This document shows, one piece after another, positions 1-7,680 of a stretch of 64,000 bases of DNA. The DNA comes from JAPLHP01 sp963720375. Its GTDB lineage: Bacteria; Chloroflexota; Dehalococcoidia; UBA2247; RBG-13-53-26. A program made the position numbers and the translations under genes. Below the pieces are notes generated by a model. It saw nothing but the letters and a program-made list of their open reading frames with translations. It was not told the origin of the DNA and made no database searches. How positions within the stretch are numbered: the first letter of the stretch is position 1; each line of letters opens with the position of its first letter. The DNA lies in contig CAVRFM010000023.1 in the NCBI GenBank assembly GCA_963720375.1, positions 33,882 through 97,881 of the forward strand. The letters are read 5' to 3'.

Positions 1-1
1 C

Positions 2-376
2 TATGAACTTGTTGGGATGGTGCGTGACAATTTGGATCAGGCAGTTGAGGCGCTTACCAAGCTGGCTGCCGTAAAGGCTGCCAATCGTAATGTTGACTGT
101 GTCCTGGTTTTGCCTCCCATAAACGAGTACCTCTTGATCGAATGGCTGACAGAGGAGAGCGGTCGATGGTACTTTGGCCTGAAGGACTGCAAAATCGTGG
201 TGTGGTTCTGCAATCCGGACAATAAGACAACGATATGCGTTATTGGAGCGCCGGCAGACAGGGACTTCCAGAAGCACTTCTATATGAGTACGATGAGTTT
301 CGATGACTACATGTCTATCAGAGCGTCTCACCTCATTAAAGAGAGGCTTCTGGCAGAAGAAGAGGAAGAAGAGTAG
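2..376 (+). CDS. hypothetical protein, 5' end cut by the window
   Basis: The reading frame is open from the first bases, and no ribosome binding site precedes the first ATG at 17, so the true start probably lies outside the window. About 125 residues are visible. The sequence is mixed alpha/beta with a hydrophobic core strand (VDCVLVLPP), a conspicuous Trp/Phe-rich centre (WYFGLKDCKIVVWFCNPD) and an acidic tail of six Glu. I recognise no family and assign no function. It lies 54 bp upstream of the SDR gene on the same strand and may be co-transcribed with it. Confidence 0.6.
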   Translation, partial: YELVGMVRDNLDQAVEALTKLAAVKAANRNVDCVLVLPPINEYLLIEWLTEESGRWYFGLKDCKIVVWFCNPDNKTTICVIGAPADRDFQKHFYMSTMSFDDYMSIRASHLIKERLLAEEEEEE

Positions 377-430
377 GCCGAAGAAGGCCTTCTAGATCAA
401 GCAAAAGATACTCTTGAGGAGGAGGTGAGA

Positions 431-1351
431 ATGGCTAAACATCTGGAAGGTAAGAATGCTGTGGTCACCGGCGGAGGCCGGGGCATAGGAAGAGCAGTGG
501 CATTGGAATTGGCCAGGAATGGCGCCAAGGTAGTCGTATCTGATCTCGGCGGCAGCGCGGCTGGAGAAGGCTCTGATGCGACGCCGGCGCAGCAGGTGGC
601 AGATGAGATCAAGAAGGCTGGTGGGCAAGCGGTTGCCAATCATGATAACGTCACCGATTTCGCTGCGGCAGAGCGGATCATCAAGACATGCGTGGACAAC
701 TTCGGCAGGATAGACATTCTGGTCAACTGCGCCGGTATTCTGCGTGATCGCATGATCTTCAACATGACGGAACAGGAGTGGGATGCCGTTATCGCTGTTC
801 ATCTGAAGGGCATGTTCAACATGTGCCGCCATGCATCCAGACTGATGAGGGAGCAGAAGTGGGGACGAATTGTTAGTACTACCTCTGATGCCTGGCGGGG
901 TGCGCCGGGACAGCCTAACTACAGCGCCGCCAAGGGCGGCATTGTAAGTCTCACCTACACCATGGCGGGAGAGTTGGGCAAGTATAATGTGACTGTGAAT
1001 GCCATTGCTCCAATAGCAGCTACCAGACTGACGATGAGTGATGAGGTGAAGGCGAGATTCACCAGGGCTCTTGAAGCGGGCATGATGAACAAGGAACAGT
1101 ATGAGGAGGCAATAAACATGCCCGGGCCGGAGTTTGTGGCTCCAATAGTGGCCTACCTTTGCACGGAAGAGGCAAAAATCATCAATGGTAAGGTTATCGG
1201 GGTCAGCGGTGGTCGCGTGGCTATCTATACCAAACCATTCGAGATTGCGGGCCTCCATAGGCAGCCTAGGAAAGATGGTGCCTGGACAGTGGACGAGCTG
1301 ATCAAGTTAGTCCCCGGGACTTTGATGGCTACACCATTGGTCATGATGTAG
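431..1351 (+). CDS. short-chain dehydrogenase/reductase, HSD17B4-like
   Basis: This is an NAD(P)-dependent short-chain dehydrogenase of about 306 residues. Near the N-terminus is the nucleotide-binding motif VVTGGGRGIG, followed by an acidic residue after the second strand (VVVSDLGG), which suggests NAD(H). The catalytic Ser and YxxxK are in VSTTSDAWRG and NYSAAKGG. The segment GSDATPAQQVADEIKKAGG and 'INGAGILRDR'-like region (VNCAGILRDRMIF) resemble the 3-hydroxyacyl-CoA dehydrogenase domain of peroxisomal multifunctional enzyme type 2, so a beta-oxidation or CoA-thioester role is plausible. ATG 431 is chosen because GAGGAGGTGAGA sits just before it; a GTG at 425 would overlap that site. The exact substrate cannot be read from sequence. 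Confidence 0.85.
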   Translation: MAKHLEGKNAVVTGGGRGIGRAVALELARNGAKVVVSDLGGSAAGEGSDATPAQQVADEIKKAGGQAVANHDNVTDFAAAERIIKTCVDNFGRIDILVNCAGILRDRMIFNMTEQEWDAVIAVHLKGMFNMCRHASRLMREQKWGRIVSTTSDAWRGAPGQPNYSAAKGGIVSLTYTMAGELGKYNVTVNAIAPIAATRLTMSDEVKARFTRALEAGMMNKEQYEEAINMPGPEFVAPIVAYLCTEEAKIINGKVIGVSGGRVAIYTKPFEIAGLHRQPRKDGAWTVDELIKLVPGTLMATPLVMM

Positions 1352-1378
1352 TTTGTGATCTTAAAGCGGATTTAACCT

Positions 1379-1410
1379 CGGTGCACCGTGCCTTAGACCA
1401 CGGTGCACCG
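1379..1410. terminator. perfect 12-bp inverted repeat, probable terminator
   Basis: CGGTGCACCGTG and CACGGTGCACCG form a perfect 12-bp stem with an 8-nt loop, about 27 bp after the SDR stop codon. No long T-run follows, so it may be a weak or factor-assisted terminator, or an mRNA-stabilising hairpin. It separates the SDR gene from the CODH/ACS cassettes. Confidence 0.55.
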
Positions 1411-1538
1411 GGATTTGGTTGTCTGGAGGAACAAGCAAAAACTGGCCTGTTTGAGAAGGCGCTTGTCTAAGGGTCTTCTCAAGCATGGCACAGTCTGATA
1501 TCTGATATATGTATGGATCTATGTAGAAGGAGGTCAAT

Positions 1539-2903
1539 GTGAGTGTTGCGGAAAGTGCCGAGATAAAGATACCAGCCGGAAGGGAGTATCAGTTGCCGAC
1601 CGACCCTGATCATCTGTGGGATGGGTTGAAGGATATCGGGTTGGGGATAAGATGGGTAGCTGAGGTAAAAAAGGCCGACATGCAAATTGAGCTGTCGGGG
1701 CCAAAGTGGGAATACAAGAGTTACACCATCCTTGAGATCGTAGAAGAACCGGGGAAGGTCAGGAACGGCATAGTTAACCTTGTTGGCCCGGATATACATG
1801 AAGTCCCGCCTGGGAGTTCCTTCCCTATGGCATGGGACATCAAGGTCTATGGCCATGGGATAACCCAGAGACACCGGGAATACATTGAAAGACAAATGGC
1901 CATGTCATTACATGGTATAGAGGGCTATATGGCCTTTGGCTCATTCCAGGCCCCCTGGATGCGCTTCAGCAAGGCTATCGTTGGACGACTCACCTTTGCG
2001 AAGCTGTGCCAGGTCATACATGCCTACGTCAAGACCGTTGTCCCGCAGGTGGAGGCGATGGAGTTCCGCTGGATCATTGCATCGGAGGAAGTTGGTGGCC
2101 TCAAGCTGATTGAGCCACTTTACAGGTTGGGTATCCAGAGGCTGAAGGCGCAGGAGCTGTCGGTCTCTCTTGAAGATGCTGATGTGGATATCTTCTATGG
2201 CTGCACTATCTGCAAGTCGCTGGCCCCCAACCACGTGTGCGTCATTACACCGAGCCAGATACCGTACTGTGGCATCCTCTCCTATAATGGAGCGCAGGTG
2301 ACGGTGGAGCTTGATCCGGAGGGCTATATCTTCCGGATGAGCAAAGGCGAGTGCAAAAATGAACAAATGGGCAGCTACACCGGTGTGGATGAGGCAGTCT
2401 ACGAGAGGTCTAACCATCAGATAAAGCATGTGAATGTCTTCAGTGCCATAAAGTATCCTACTACCAACTGCGGTTGCTTCGAAGGGGCGGCATTCTACAT
2501 TCCTGAAGTAGATGGCCTTGGCCTGGCTATAAGACGGTACATTGGGGTAACTCCGTTGGGCGTAAAGTTCTCGCGTCTGGCCGGCATGATTTCGGGCGGC
2601 TCTCAGAATCATGGAAATAAGGGCGTATCCATGCGGTCCATGCAAAGCAAGACCTTTCTCAAGGGCGATGGAGGTTGGAGCAGGATAGTGTGGATGCCCG
2701 CCGATTTGAAGAAGGAAGTCGCGGAATACATTCCCGAAGAGATCTACGATAAGATTGCCACTGAGCAGGATACCGTTGATCCTATCGAGCTGAAAGAGTT
2801 TCTAAAGAAGAAGAAGCATCCGATAGTAGAGAAGTATTGGAAGAATGGCGAACCACAGCCACTGAAAGTACCACTCCCCGGAGCGAAGTGGCCCGACGAA
2901 TAG
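1539..2903 (+). CDS. cdhC: acetyl-CoA synthase catalytic subunit (CdhC/AcsB type), copy 1
   Basis: The protein makes or cleaves acetyl-CoA from CO, a methyl group and CoA at the nickel A-cluster. It has 454 residues, so it is the short archaeal form without the N-terminal CODH-docking domain of AcsB. Cys222, Cys225, Cys234 and Cys244, then Cys311-Gly-Cys313, have spacings 3, 9, 10 and 67. As I recall them, these equal the spacings of Moorella A-cluster Cys506/509/518/528/595. The residue three after the second Cys is Leu228, where Moorella has Phe512 over the proximal-Ni pocket. The GTG start follows AAGGAGGTCAAT. It is first in a three-gene cassette (ACS, Cys-rich mini protein, CODH) repeated immediately downstream. 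Confidence 0.92.
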   Translation: MSVAESAEIKIPAGREYQLPTDPDHLWDGLKDIGLGIRWVAEVKKADMQIELSGPKWEYKSYTILEIVEEPGKVRNGIVNLVGPDIHEVPPGSSFPMAWDIKVYGHGITQRHREYIERQMAMSLHGIEGYMAFGSFQAPWMRFSKAIVGRLTFAKLCQVIHAYVKTVVPQVEAMEFRWIIASEEVGGLKLIEPLYRLGIQRLKAQELSVSLEDADVDIFYGCTICKSLAPNHVCVITPSQIPYCGILSYNGAQVTVELDPEGYIFRMSKGECKNEQMGSYTGVDEAVYERSNHQIKHVNVFSAIKYPTTNCGCFEGAAFYIPEVDGLGLAIRRYIGVTPLGVKFSRLAGMISGGSQNHGNKGVSMRSMQSKTFLKGDGGWSRIVWMPADLKKEVAEYIPEEIYDKIATEQDTVDPIELKEFLKKKKHPIVEKYWKNGEPQPLKVPLPGAKWPDE

Positions 2904-2919
2904 CCTTTGGAGGTGGACT

Positions 2920-3135
2920 ATGGGAGAGAAGACCTGCGGTGTTTGTCAGAAGAAGGTAGCGGAGTTTGCATGTAGTGTGTGTGGCGTACCTCTGTGTGCT
3001 GAATGTGTTCGAGAGGTAGCCATAGAAAACCCTGGTCAGAGAGTTCTGGGTGTATTAACCAGCCCTTTGAAGTCCGGAATGAAGAAGCAAAAAGTATGTG
3101 AGAAATGCATGAAGGAAGTGGACTTTGTTGAGTAG
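2920..3135 (+). CDS. Cys-rich mini protein (zinc-ribbon/B-box-like), copy 1
   Basis: This 71-residue protein has a dense N-terminal set of cysteines: CGVCQKK, then CSVCGVPLCAEC, plus a C-terminal CEKC. The CxxC/CxxC/CxxC arrangement with few spacing residues looks like a two-site zinc finger of B-box type, although Fe-S or nickel binding is not excluded. It begins 16 bp after the ACS stop, with GGAGGTGGACT before the ATG. A homologue lies at the same place in the second cassette. The fixed position between ACS and CODH suggests a dedicated assembly or docking factor (inference). No named family is recognised. Confidence 0.8.
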   Translation: MGEKTCGVCQKKVAEFACSVCGVPLCAECVREVAIENPGQRVLGVLTSPLKSGMKKQKVCEKCMKEVDFVE

Positions 3136-3417
3136 CGCGGCTCCTTCTTGCTGTTGTTTTGGTGACCCTGTAATTTACAGCAAGTCACTTGATTGCCGAG
3201 AGGCTTTGACTTATTTGCTGGTGTATTCACTTTCTCAAGGTTCTTAAAGACGAAATTCAGTGGTATTTCGAACACGACATTGAAGAAGATCTCTACACAC
3301 TCTGCAGTGAATACCGGGAAGGTCTGCCAGGTGAATAGAGGATATATGTGTTCTGAATCGGTCGTCAATTGTTTGTTCTGCTGACTCAATTAAGCGATAT
3401 CTGGGAGGGAGAAAGCT

Positions 3418-5919
3418 GTGAAAGATAAGAGAATTGCTCATGTCGGATCTCTGGAGGTCGATATCAGCACAGTCGTGCGTGACCCGCGCGGTCATGAAGA
3501 CGAAATTGTCGAGATAATGGAGAACGACTTTGTTGAGGGCCGCCATAGTAATTTTGGAGGATGGATAACTCTACTGCCCGATGCGGCAGACATAGCAGAA
3601 CTGGATTATGCTCTGTTGAGCAGGTATCCGCCGTTATACACTCAGCCCAATGGTGTTTGCACTGACTGTGGCCTGGGCCCCTGCAACTTGAAAGAGGGTC
3701 AGGGAAAGTGCGGACTGGATATGGAGGCTTTCCAGGGCAGGTTAAGCTTACGGAAAGCATGCCGGGGTTGTATGACTCAACTAGTGGCCAGCCGACAATT
3801 GCTGAACTACGCTCTCAAACGCTGGCCGGAGGATACGCCTGTCAGCATGGGTGAGATTCTCGGTATCTCAGATCATGCTCCTGCCATAAGCGTGTTATCC
3901 GGGATACACGTAAAGACTTTAAGAGATCTTAACAGAGCGCTTTCTTATGGAGAGGAACAACTGGCCAAGCTCTTTCAGGCGAGTTATTCGGGCACTGGAA
4001 CGGCGGTGAATTTTGAAAGCATGGTGCTGCATGCCGGGTCTGTTTTGCTCCTCACCATGGGTGTGGCTGAGCTGCTGAAGATCTCCTGCTATGGCTTTAT
4101 CAGTGCTGCCAATCAGCCACTGGAGGCGATCGAGCAGTTTCCTCCTGCCACTTTAAATGGTGGGTGGGCATCCATGGAGAGTGGGAAGCCTGTCATAGCC
4201 TTTGTTGGGGATGACTTCCTGCCGGCATGGTGTGCCATCGATCATATGAAGCAGAACGGTCTGACAGAAAAGATTGAGATATGCGGCATGGGTTCAGCCG
4301 GTGATGACATAGTGAGATTCTACGATAGGTGCCGGATCGTGGCCCCGATGGTGAGGGCGCCAAAGGCGATCAGAAATGGCCTGTTTGATGTGGTTGTGGT
4401 CAGTCCAGGATGTATTCCCCTGGACCTTCTATCCCAGGCGGAGCGTGTCGATAGCAAGGTTATATGGGTTGGTCACAATGGAATCAGCAATCTAGCGGAT
4501 AGCACGGATGAGCCATCAGACAAGATAGTAGAGGCCTTACTTCATGGAGGAAAGGCAGTCTGGATCAGGGACGTAGAGAAGGCTGGTGAGGTGGCGGTGA
4601 AGTTGGCACAGAAGGTCAAGAGAAGTGGTAATTACATTATCTCTGACGATGAAGCAATAAAACAGGCAAAGGGCCATAAGCAGGATTGTGATATTTGTTC
4701 CAGTGTCTGTCCCAATAATCTGCCTGTATCCAGGGCGGTCAGAGAATTGGGTAAGGGTGACTGGAAGGGTTTCTTCGAGGTGGAGAAAGGATGCAATTTC
4801 TGCGGCAAATGTGATGAGGCCTGCCCCAGCAAGGTTCAACTGCGCGATATCATTGTGGCTGCCGAGAGAAAGCAGGCCGGCACCGATAAATTCATAATGA
4901 GGCCAGGCAGGGGGCCGATATCAATAACTGAGCTGCTGCAATCTGCTTTCGCAGTAGGCTGGGGCAGCATACCAGCCATGGTGACCATCTTTGGTTGCGG
5001 CGATGCCAAGAAGGAGGAGATCGCCTGGATAGCCAGTGAGTTGCTTAACGGCGGTTGCATGGTCTTTGTGGCAGGGTGTGCCGGAGCTGAAGTAGCTCGA
5101 TCTTTCAGCCAGGCGAAGAAGAAGTACCTCTTTCAAGAATATGCTGGCACTTGTGCCTCGAGAAATATTGTGAATTGCGGCAGTTGCTCTGCTATTTGCC
5201 ATGCTGTCCCGATGTATCTCATGCTGCGGCCTTCTGGTGGCATTCCTCTGTATGGCAATCTACCACCGCTGGGAGATTCCATCAGTCTTGGTGGTGCTCA
5301 GTCTGTGATCATGTGGGGGGCATTGCCGGACAGAATGTATGCGGTGGCAGCTGCCTGGGCTCGGCTTGGATCAACGGTCATTGTAGGGCCTGCCTCATCC
5401 TCAGGATGGAACCGCTACCTGGTTGGTGATAGATATGATCGCAGCAAGTGGTGGGTCTATCATGGTGAGACGGGTAAGAGGCGTGAGGTTGAACCGGTAA
5501 AGGAACACTGCATTGTGCCCGTGGAAACTAAAGAGGAAGCGTTGACTATGCTGGCAAGGTCTGTGTTGAATGTAAAGGACTACAGAGAGAGCCGAGCTAC
5601 TCACCTGGAGGTGATGATTGACTACTTTGAGCGCTTCTATCAGCAGTTGCCGGAGGATTGGCCTCTCTTTGTGAGGTCAGATTTCGAACTGCCGCCGAGA
5701 TACAGACGACGCATGGTCAATCTCCTGGGATCCGAGTATGGATGGGAGACTGAAGGTGTGAAGGTTAAGAGAGCAAAGAATAGAGATGGCAAGCTAATGA
5801 CCATGTCTGAGTTCGCAGCTAACTATGGGATGGAGCAAGGGATATATAGCACAAGGCTTCGCACCCAGTTACCCCTACGTCTCAGGGGTGTGGCTGATGA
5901 AGGTAAGTCTAAAAAGTAA
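3418..5919 (+). CDS. cdhA: CO dehydrogenase alpha subunit, CdhA-like, copy 1
   Basis: This is a nickel-iron carbon monoxide dehydrogenase of 833 residues, the length and layout of archaeal CdhA. Cys81, Cys84, Cys89 and Cys98 (CTDCGLGPC...C) form the N-terminal B/D-cluster region. Candidate C-cluster ligands are His205 (LHAGSV), Cys332, Cys527, Cys554 and Cys587/590 (NCGSC). Two ferredoxin-like motifs at 424-432 (CDICSSVCP) and 459-470 (CNFCGKCDEACP) match the extra E/F clusters of the archaeal enzyme; the first has only three close cysteines. The GTG start is preceded by GGGAGGGAGAAAGCT. The 282 bp before it, absent from copy 2, hold no gene I can support. The role is CO/CO2 interconversion feeding the adjacent ACS. 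Confidence 0.9.
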   Translation: MKDKRIAHVGSLEVDISTVVRDPRGHEDEIVEIMENDFVEGRHSNFGGWITLLPDAADIAELDYALLSRYPPLYTQPNGVCTDCGLGPCNLKEGQGKCGLDMEAFQGRLSLRKACRGCMTQLVASRQLLNYALKRWPEDTPVSMGEILGISDHAPAISVLSGIHVKTLRDLNRALSYGEEQLAKLFQASYSGTGTAVNFESMVLHAGSVLLLTMGVAELLKISCYGFISAANQPLEAIEQFPPATLNGGWASMESGKPVIAFVGDDFLPAWCAIDHMKQNGLTEKIEICGMGSAGDDIVRFYDRCRIVAPMVRAPKAIRNGLFDVVVVSPGCIPLDLLSQAERVDSKVIWVGHNGISNLADSTDEPSDKIVEALLHGGKAVWIRDVEKAGEVAVKLAQKVKRSGNYIISDDEAIKQAKGHKQDCDICSSVCPNNLPVSRAVRELGKGDWKGFFEVEKGCNFCGKCDEACPSKVQLRDIIVAAERKQAGTDKFIMRPGRGPISITELLQSAFAVGWGSIPAMVTIFGCGDAKKEEIAWIASELLNGGCMVFVAGCAGAEVARSFSQAKKKYLFQEYAGTCASRNIVNCGSCSAICHAVPMYLMLRPSGGIPLYGNLPPLGDSISLGGAQSVIMWGALPDRMYAVAAAWARLGSTVIVGPASSSGWNRYLVGDRYDRSKWWVYHGETGKRREVEPVKEHCIVPVETKEEALTMLARSVLNVKDYRESRATHLEVMIDYFERFYQQLPEDWPLFVRSDFELPPRYRRRMVNLLGSEYGWETEGVKVKRAKNRDGKLMTMSEFAANYGMEQGIYSTRLRTQLPLRLRGVADEGKSKK

Positions 5920-6030
5920 ATACGAACCCCCCGCCAGGTTCTGTACCCTGGCACGGTAGTCACGGGAAATAGGGGTTTCTGAACGTAGAAACCGATTGTG
6001 TTGTGTAGGTTCCACGAAAGGGGTATACAA

Positions 6031-7398
6031 ATGGCTATTCCAGAGGAAGAAGCAGTATCCAAACTCCCACCGGGAAGGATATTTCAGTTGCCGACAGACC
6101 TTGATCACCTTTGGGACGGGCTGGATGACGTCGGGCTCGGTCTAAGGTGGTTGAGTGAGGTGAAGAAAGCTGACATGCACATTGAGTTGGGTGGGCCTAA
6201 GTGGGACTATAAGATGTTCTCCATCTTCTACATTGAGGAAGATCCGGAAAAGGTCAGGGATGGAGAAGTCAAGTTGATCGGCCCGGACGTTCCAGAAGTG
6301 GCAGCAGGCACCTCATTACCCGGCGGGTTTACGATAAGGATCTATGGTAAACAATTGACTCAAGCACATCAGGGCTATGTATCCAGACAGATAGGAACTG
6401 CGCTGCAAGGCATAGAAGGATTCATGCTCTTTGGAACGCCGGATGCTCTGTGGATAAGGATAAGCAAAGACGTGGCGAACAGGTTGACCTTTGCCAAGAT
6501 ATCTCAGTTTTGCTATGCCACCGCGAGAACGCTGATCCCTCAGGTAGATGCCATAGCATTCTTCTGGGCAGTAGGAGCTCCTGAAGTCGGTGGTGTTGAG
6601 ATGATAAACCCGCTGGTTACCTGGGCTAAGGAGAAGTTTAAGATCATAAGTGCCAAGGAGCTCTACGATGATGAAGACGTAGATACCTTCTATGGTTGCA
6701 CGATCTGCAAATCCCTGGCGCCAAATCATGCCTGTGTCCTTACGCCAAGCGCGCTGCCTTACTGCGGCATCATCGGCTATGATTCGGCTAAGGTAACAGC
6801 AGAAATAGACCCGGAAGGGTATGTTTTTACTATTCCTAAAGGTGAATGCTTGGATCAGGAGAAAGGGCATTACACGGGAGTCGACCAGGCCATATGGGAG
6901 AAATGCAATCATCTGGTAAAGCGCGTGAACATCTACAGCAGCATAAACTATCCGACTACCAATTGTGGGTGCTTTGAGGCAGCATCTTTCTACATACCGG
7001 ATGTTGATGGTATCGGTCTGGCTATGCGGCGCTATACCAAGATGACACCGCTCGGTGTCAAGTTTTCCACTTTGGCAGGTATGATCTCCGGTGGGGCTCA
7101 GAATCATGGGTTCAAGGGATTGTCGATTGCCGGTATGGCGAGTAAGAACTTCCTGCGAGGAGATGGCGGTTGGAACCGGGTAGTCTGGATGCCTGCGGAT
7201 TTGAAGAGGGATATCGCGGATGTGATTCCAGAGGAGGTCTATGACAAGATTGTCACTGAGGAAGAGACTATTGATCCTCTGGAGCTCAAGGAGTTGCTCC
7301 GCAAGAAAGGACACCCAATAGTCAAGCTGTTCTGGAAGAATGGCGAACCCCAGCCATTAAAGTTGCCGCTTCCCGGTGAAGACTGGCCGGATAACTAA
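6031..7398 (+). CDS. cdhC: acetyl-CoA synthase catalytic subunit (CdhC/AcsB type), copy 2
   Basis: This second 455-residue acetyl-CoA synthase is clearly paralogous to the copy at 1539. A-cluster cysteines 223, 226, 235, 245, 312 and 314 keep the 3/9/10/67 spacing, and Leu again replaces the pocket Phe (CKSLAP). The N-terminal 30 residues and the loop before the A-cluster diverge most between the copies. I start at ATG 6031 because AAAGGGGTATACAA precedes it; an in-frame GTG at 5998 lacks a site. A short inverted repeat (GCCAGG/CCTGGC, about 5932-5951) lies between the first CODH gene and this start. Both ACS copies appear intact, so functional divergence is more likely than decay. Confidence 0.92.
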   Translation: MAIPEEEAVSKLPPGRIFQLPTDLDHLWDGLDDVGLGLRWLSEVKKADMHIELGGPKWDYKMFSIFYIEEDPEKVRDGEVKLIGPDVPEVAAGTSLPGGFTIRIYGKQLTQAHQGYVSRQIGTALQGIEGFMLFGTPDALWIRISKDVANRLTFAKISQFCYATARTLIPQVDAIAFFWAVGAPEVGGVEMINPLVTWAKEKFKIISAKELYDDEDVDTFYGCTICKSLAPNHACVLTPSALPYCGIIGYDSAKVTAEIDPEGYVFTIPKGECLDQEKGHYTGVDQAIWEKCNHLVKRVNIYSSINYPTTNCGCFEAASFYIPDVDGIGLAMRRYTKMTPLGVKFSTLAGMISGGAQNHGFKGLSIAGMASKNFLRGDGGWNRVVWMPADLKRDIADVIPEEVYDKIVTEEETIDPLELKELLRKKGHPIVKLFWKNGEPQPLKLPLPGEDWPDN

Positions 7399-7420
7399 AT
7401 TTAGATTTGGGGGAATGTTT

Positions 7421-7639
7421 ATGGAAAAGATGTGTGATCTATGCCAAAAAAGGGTAGCGCCGTGGACATGCCATGAATGTGGTATCGCTTTGTGTGACGA
7501 ATGTTCCCGTGAGGTTCGTATTGATTCTACCAGACCTGGCCAGAGAATGATGGGCCGGATCACCAGCCCCATGAAGTCAGGGGTGCAGAAACTAAAGGTC
7601 TGCGAGAAGTGCTTCAAGGAAAAGGAGTTTCTCGGATAA
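7421..7639 (+). CDS. Cys-rich mini protein (zinc-ribbon/B-box-like), copy 2
   Basis: This 72-residue paralogue of the protein at 2920 keeps the cysteine pattern CDLCQKR, CHECGIALCDEC and CEKC. The segment RPGQRMMGRITSPMKSG closely matches GQRVLGVLTSPLKSG of copy 1, so the basic middle region is conserved along with the metal site. ATG 7421 is preferred, with GGGGG seven bases upstream; in-frame ATGs at 7376 and 7415 would extend it into the ACS gene. It sits 22 bp after ACS copy 2 and 41 bp before CODH copy 2. Confidence 0.8.
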   Translation: MEKMCDLCQKRVAPWTCHECGIALCDECSREVRIDSTRPGQRMMGRITSPMKSGVQKLKVCEKCFKEKEFLG

Positions 7640-7680
7640 GAGGTACCCTTTTCTGGTGATGGTTGCTGAGGAGAGAAGTA

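Noticed and set aside
3193..3384. Open frame of 63 residues between the mini protein and CODH copy 1
   Set aside because: Non-canonical start, no ribosome binding site, composition unlike neighbours, and absent from the second cassette.
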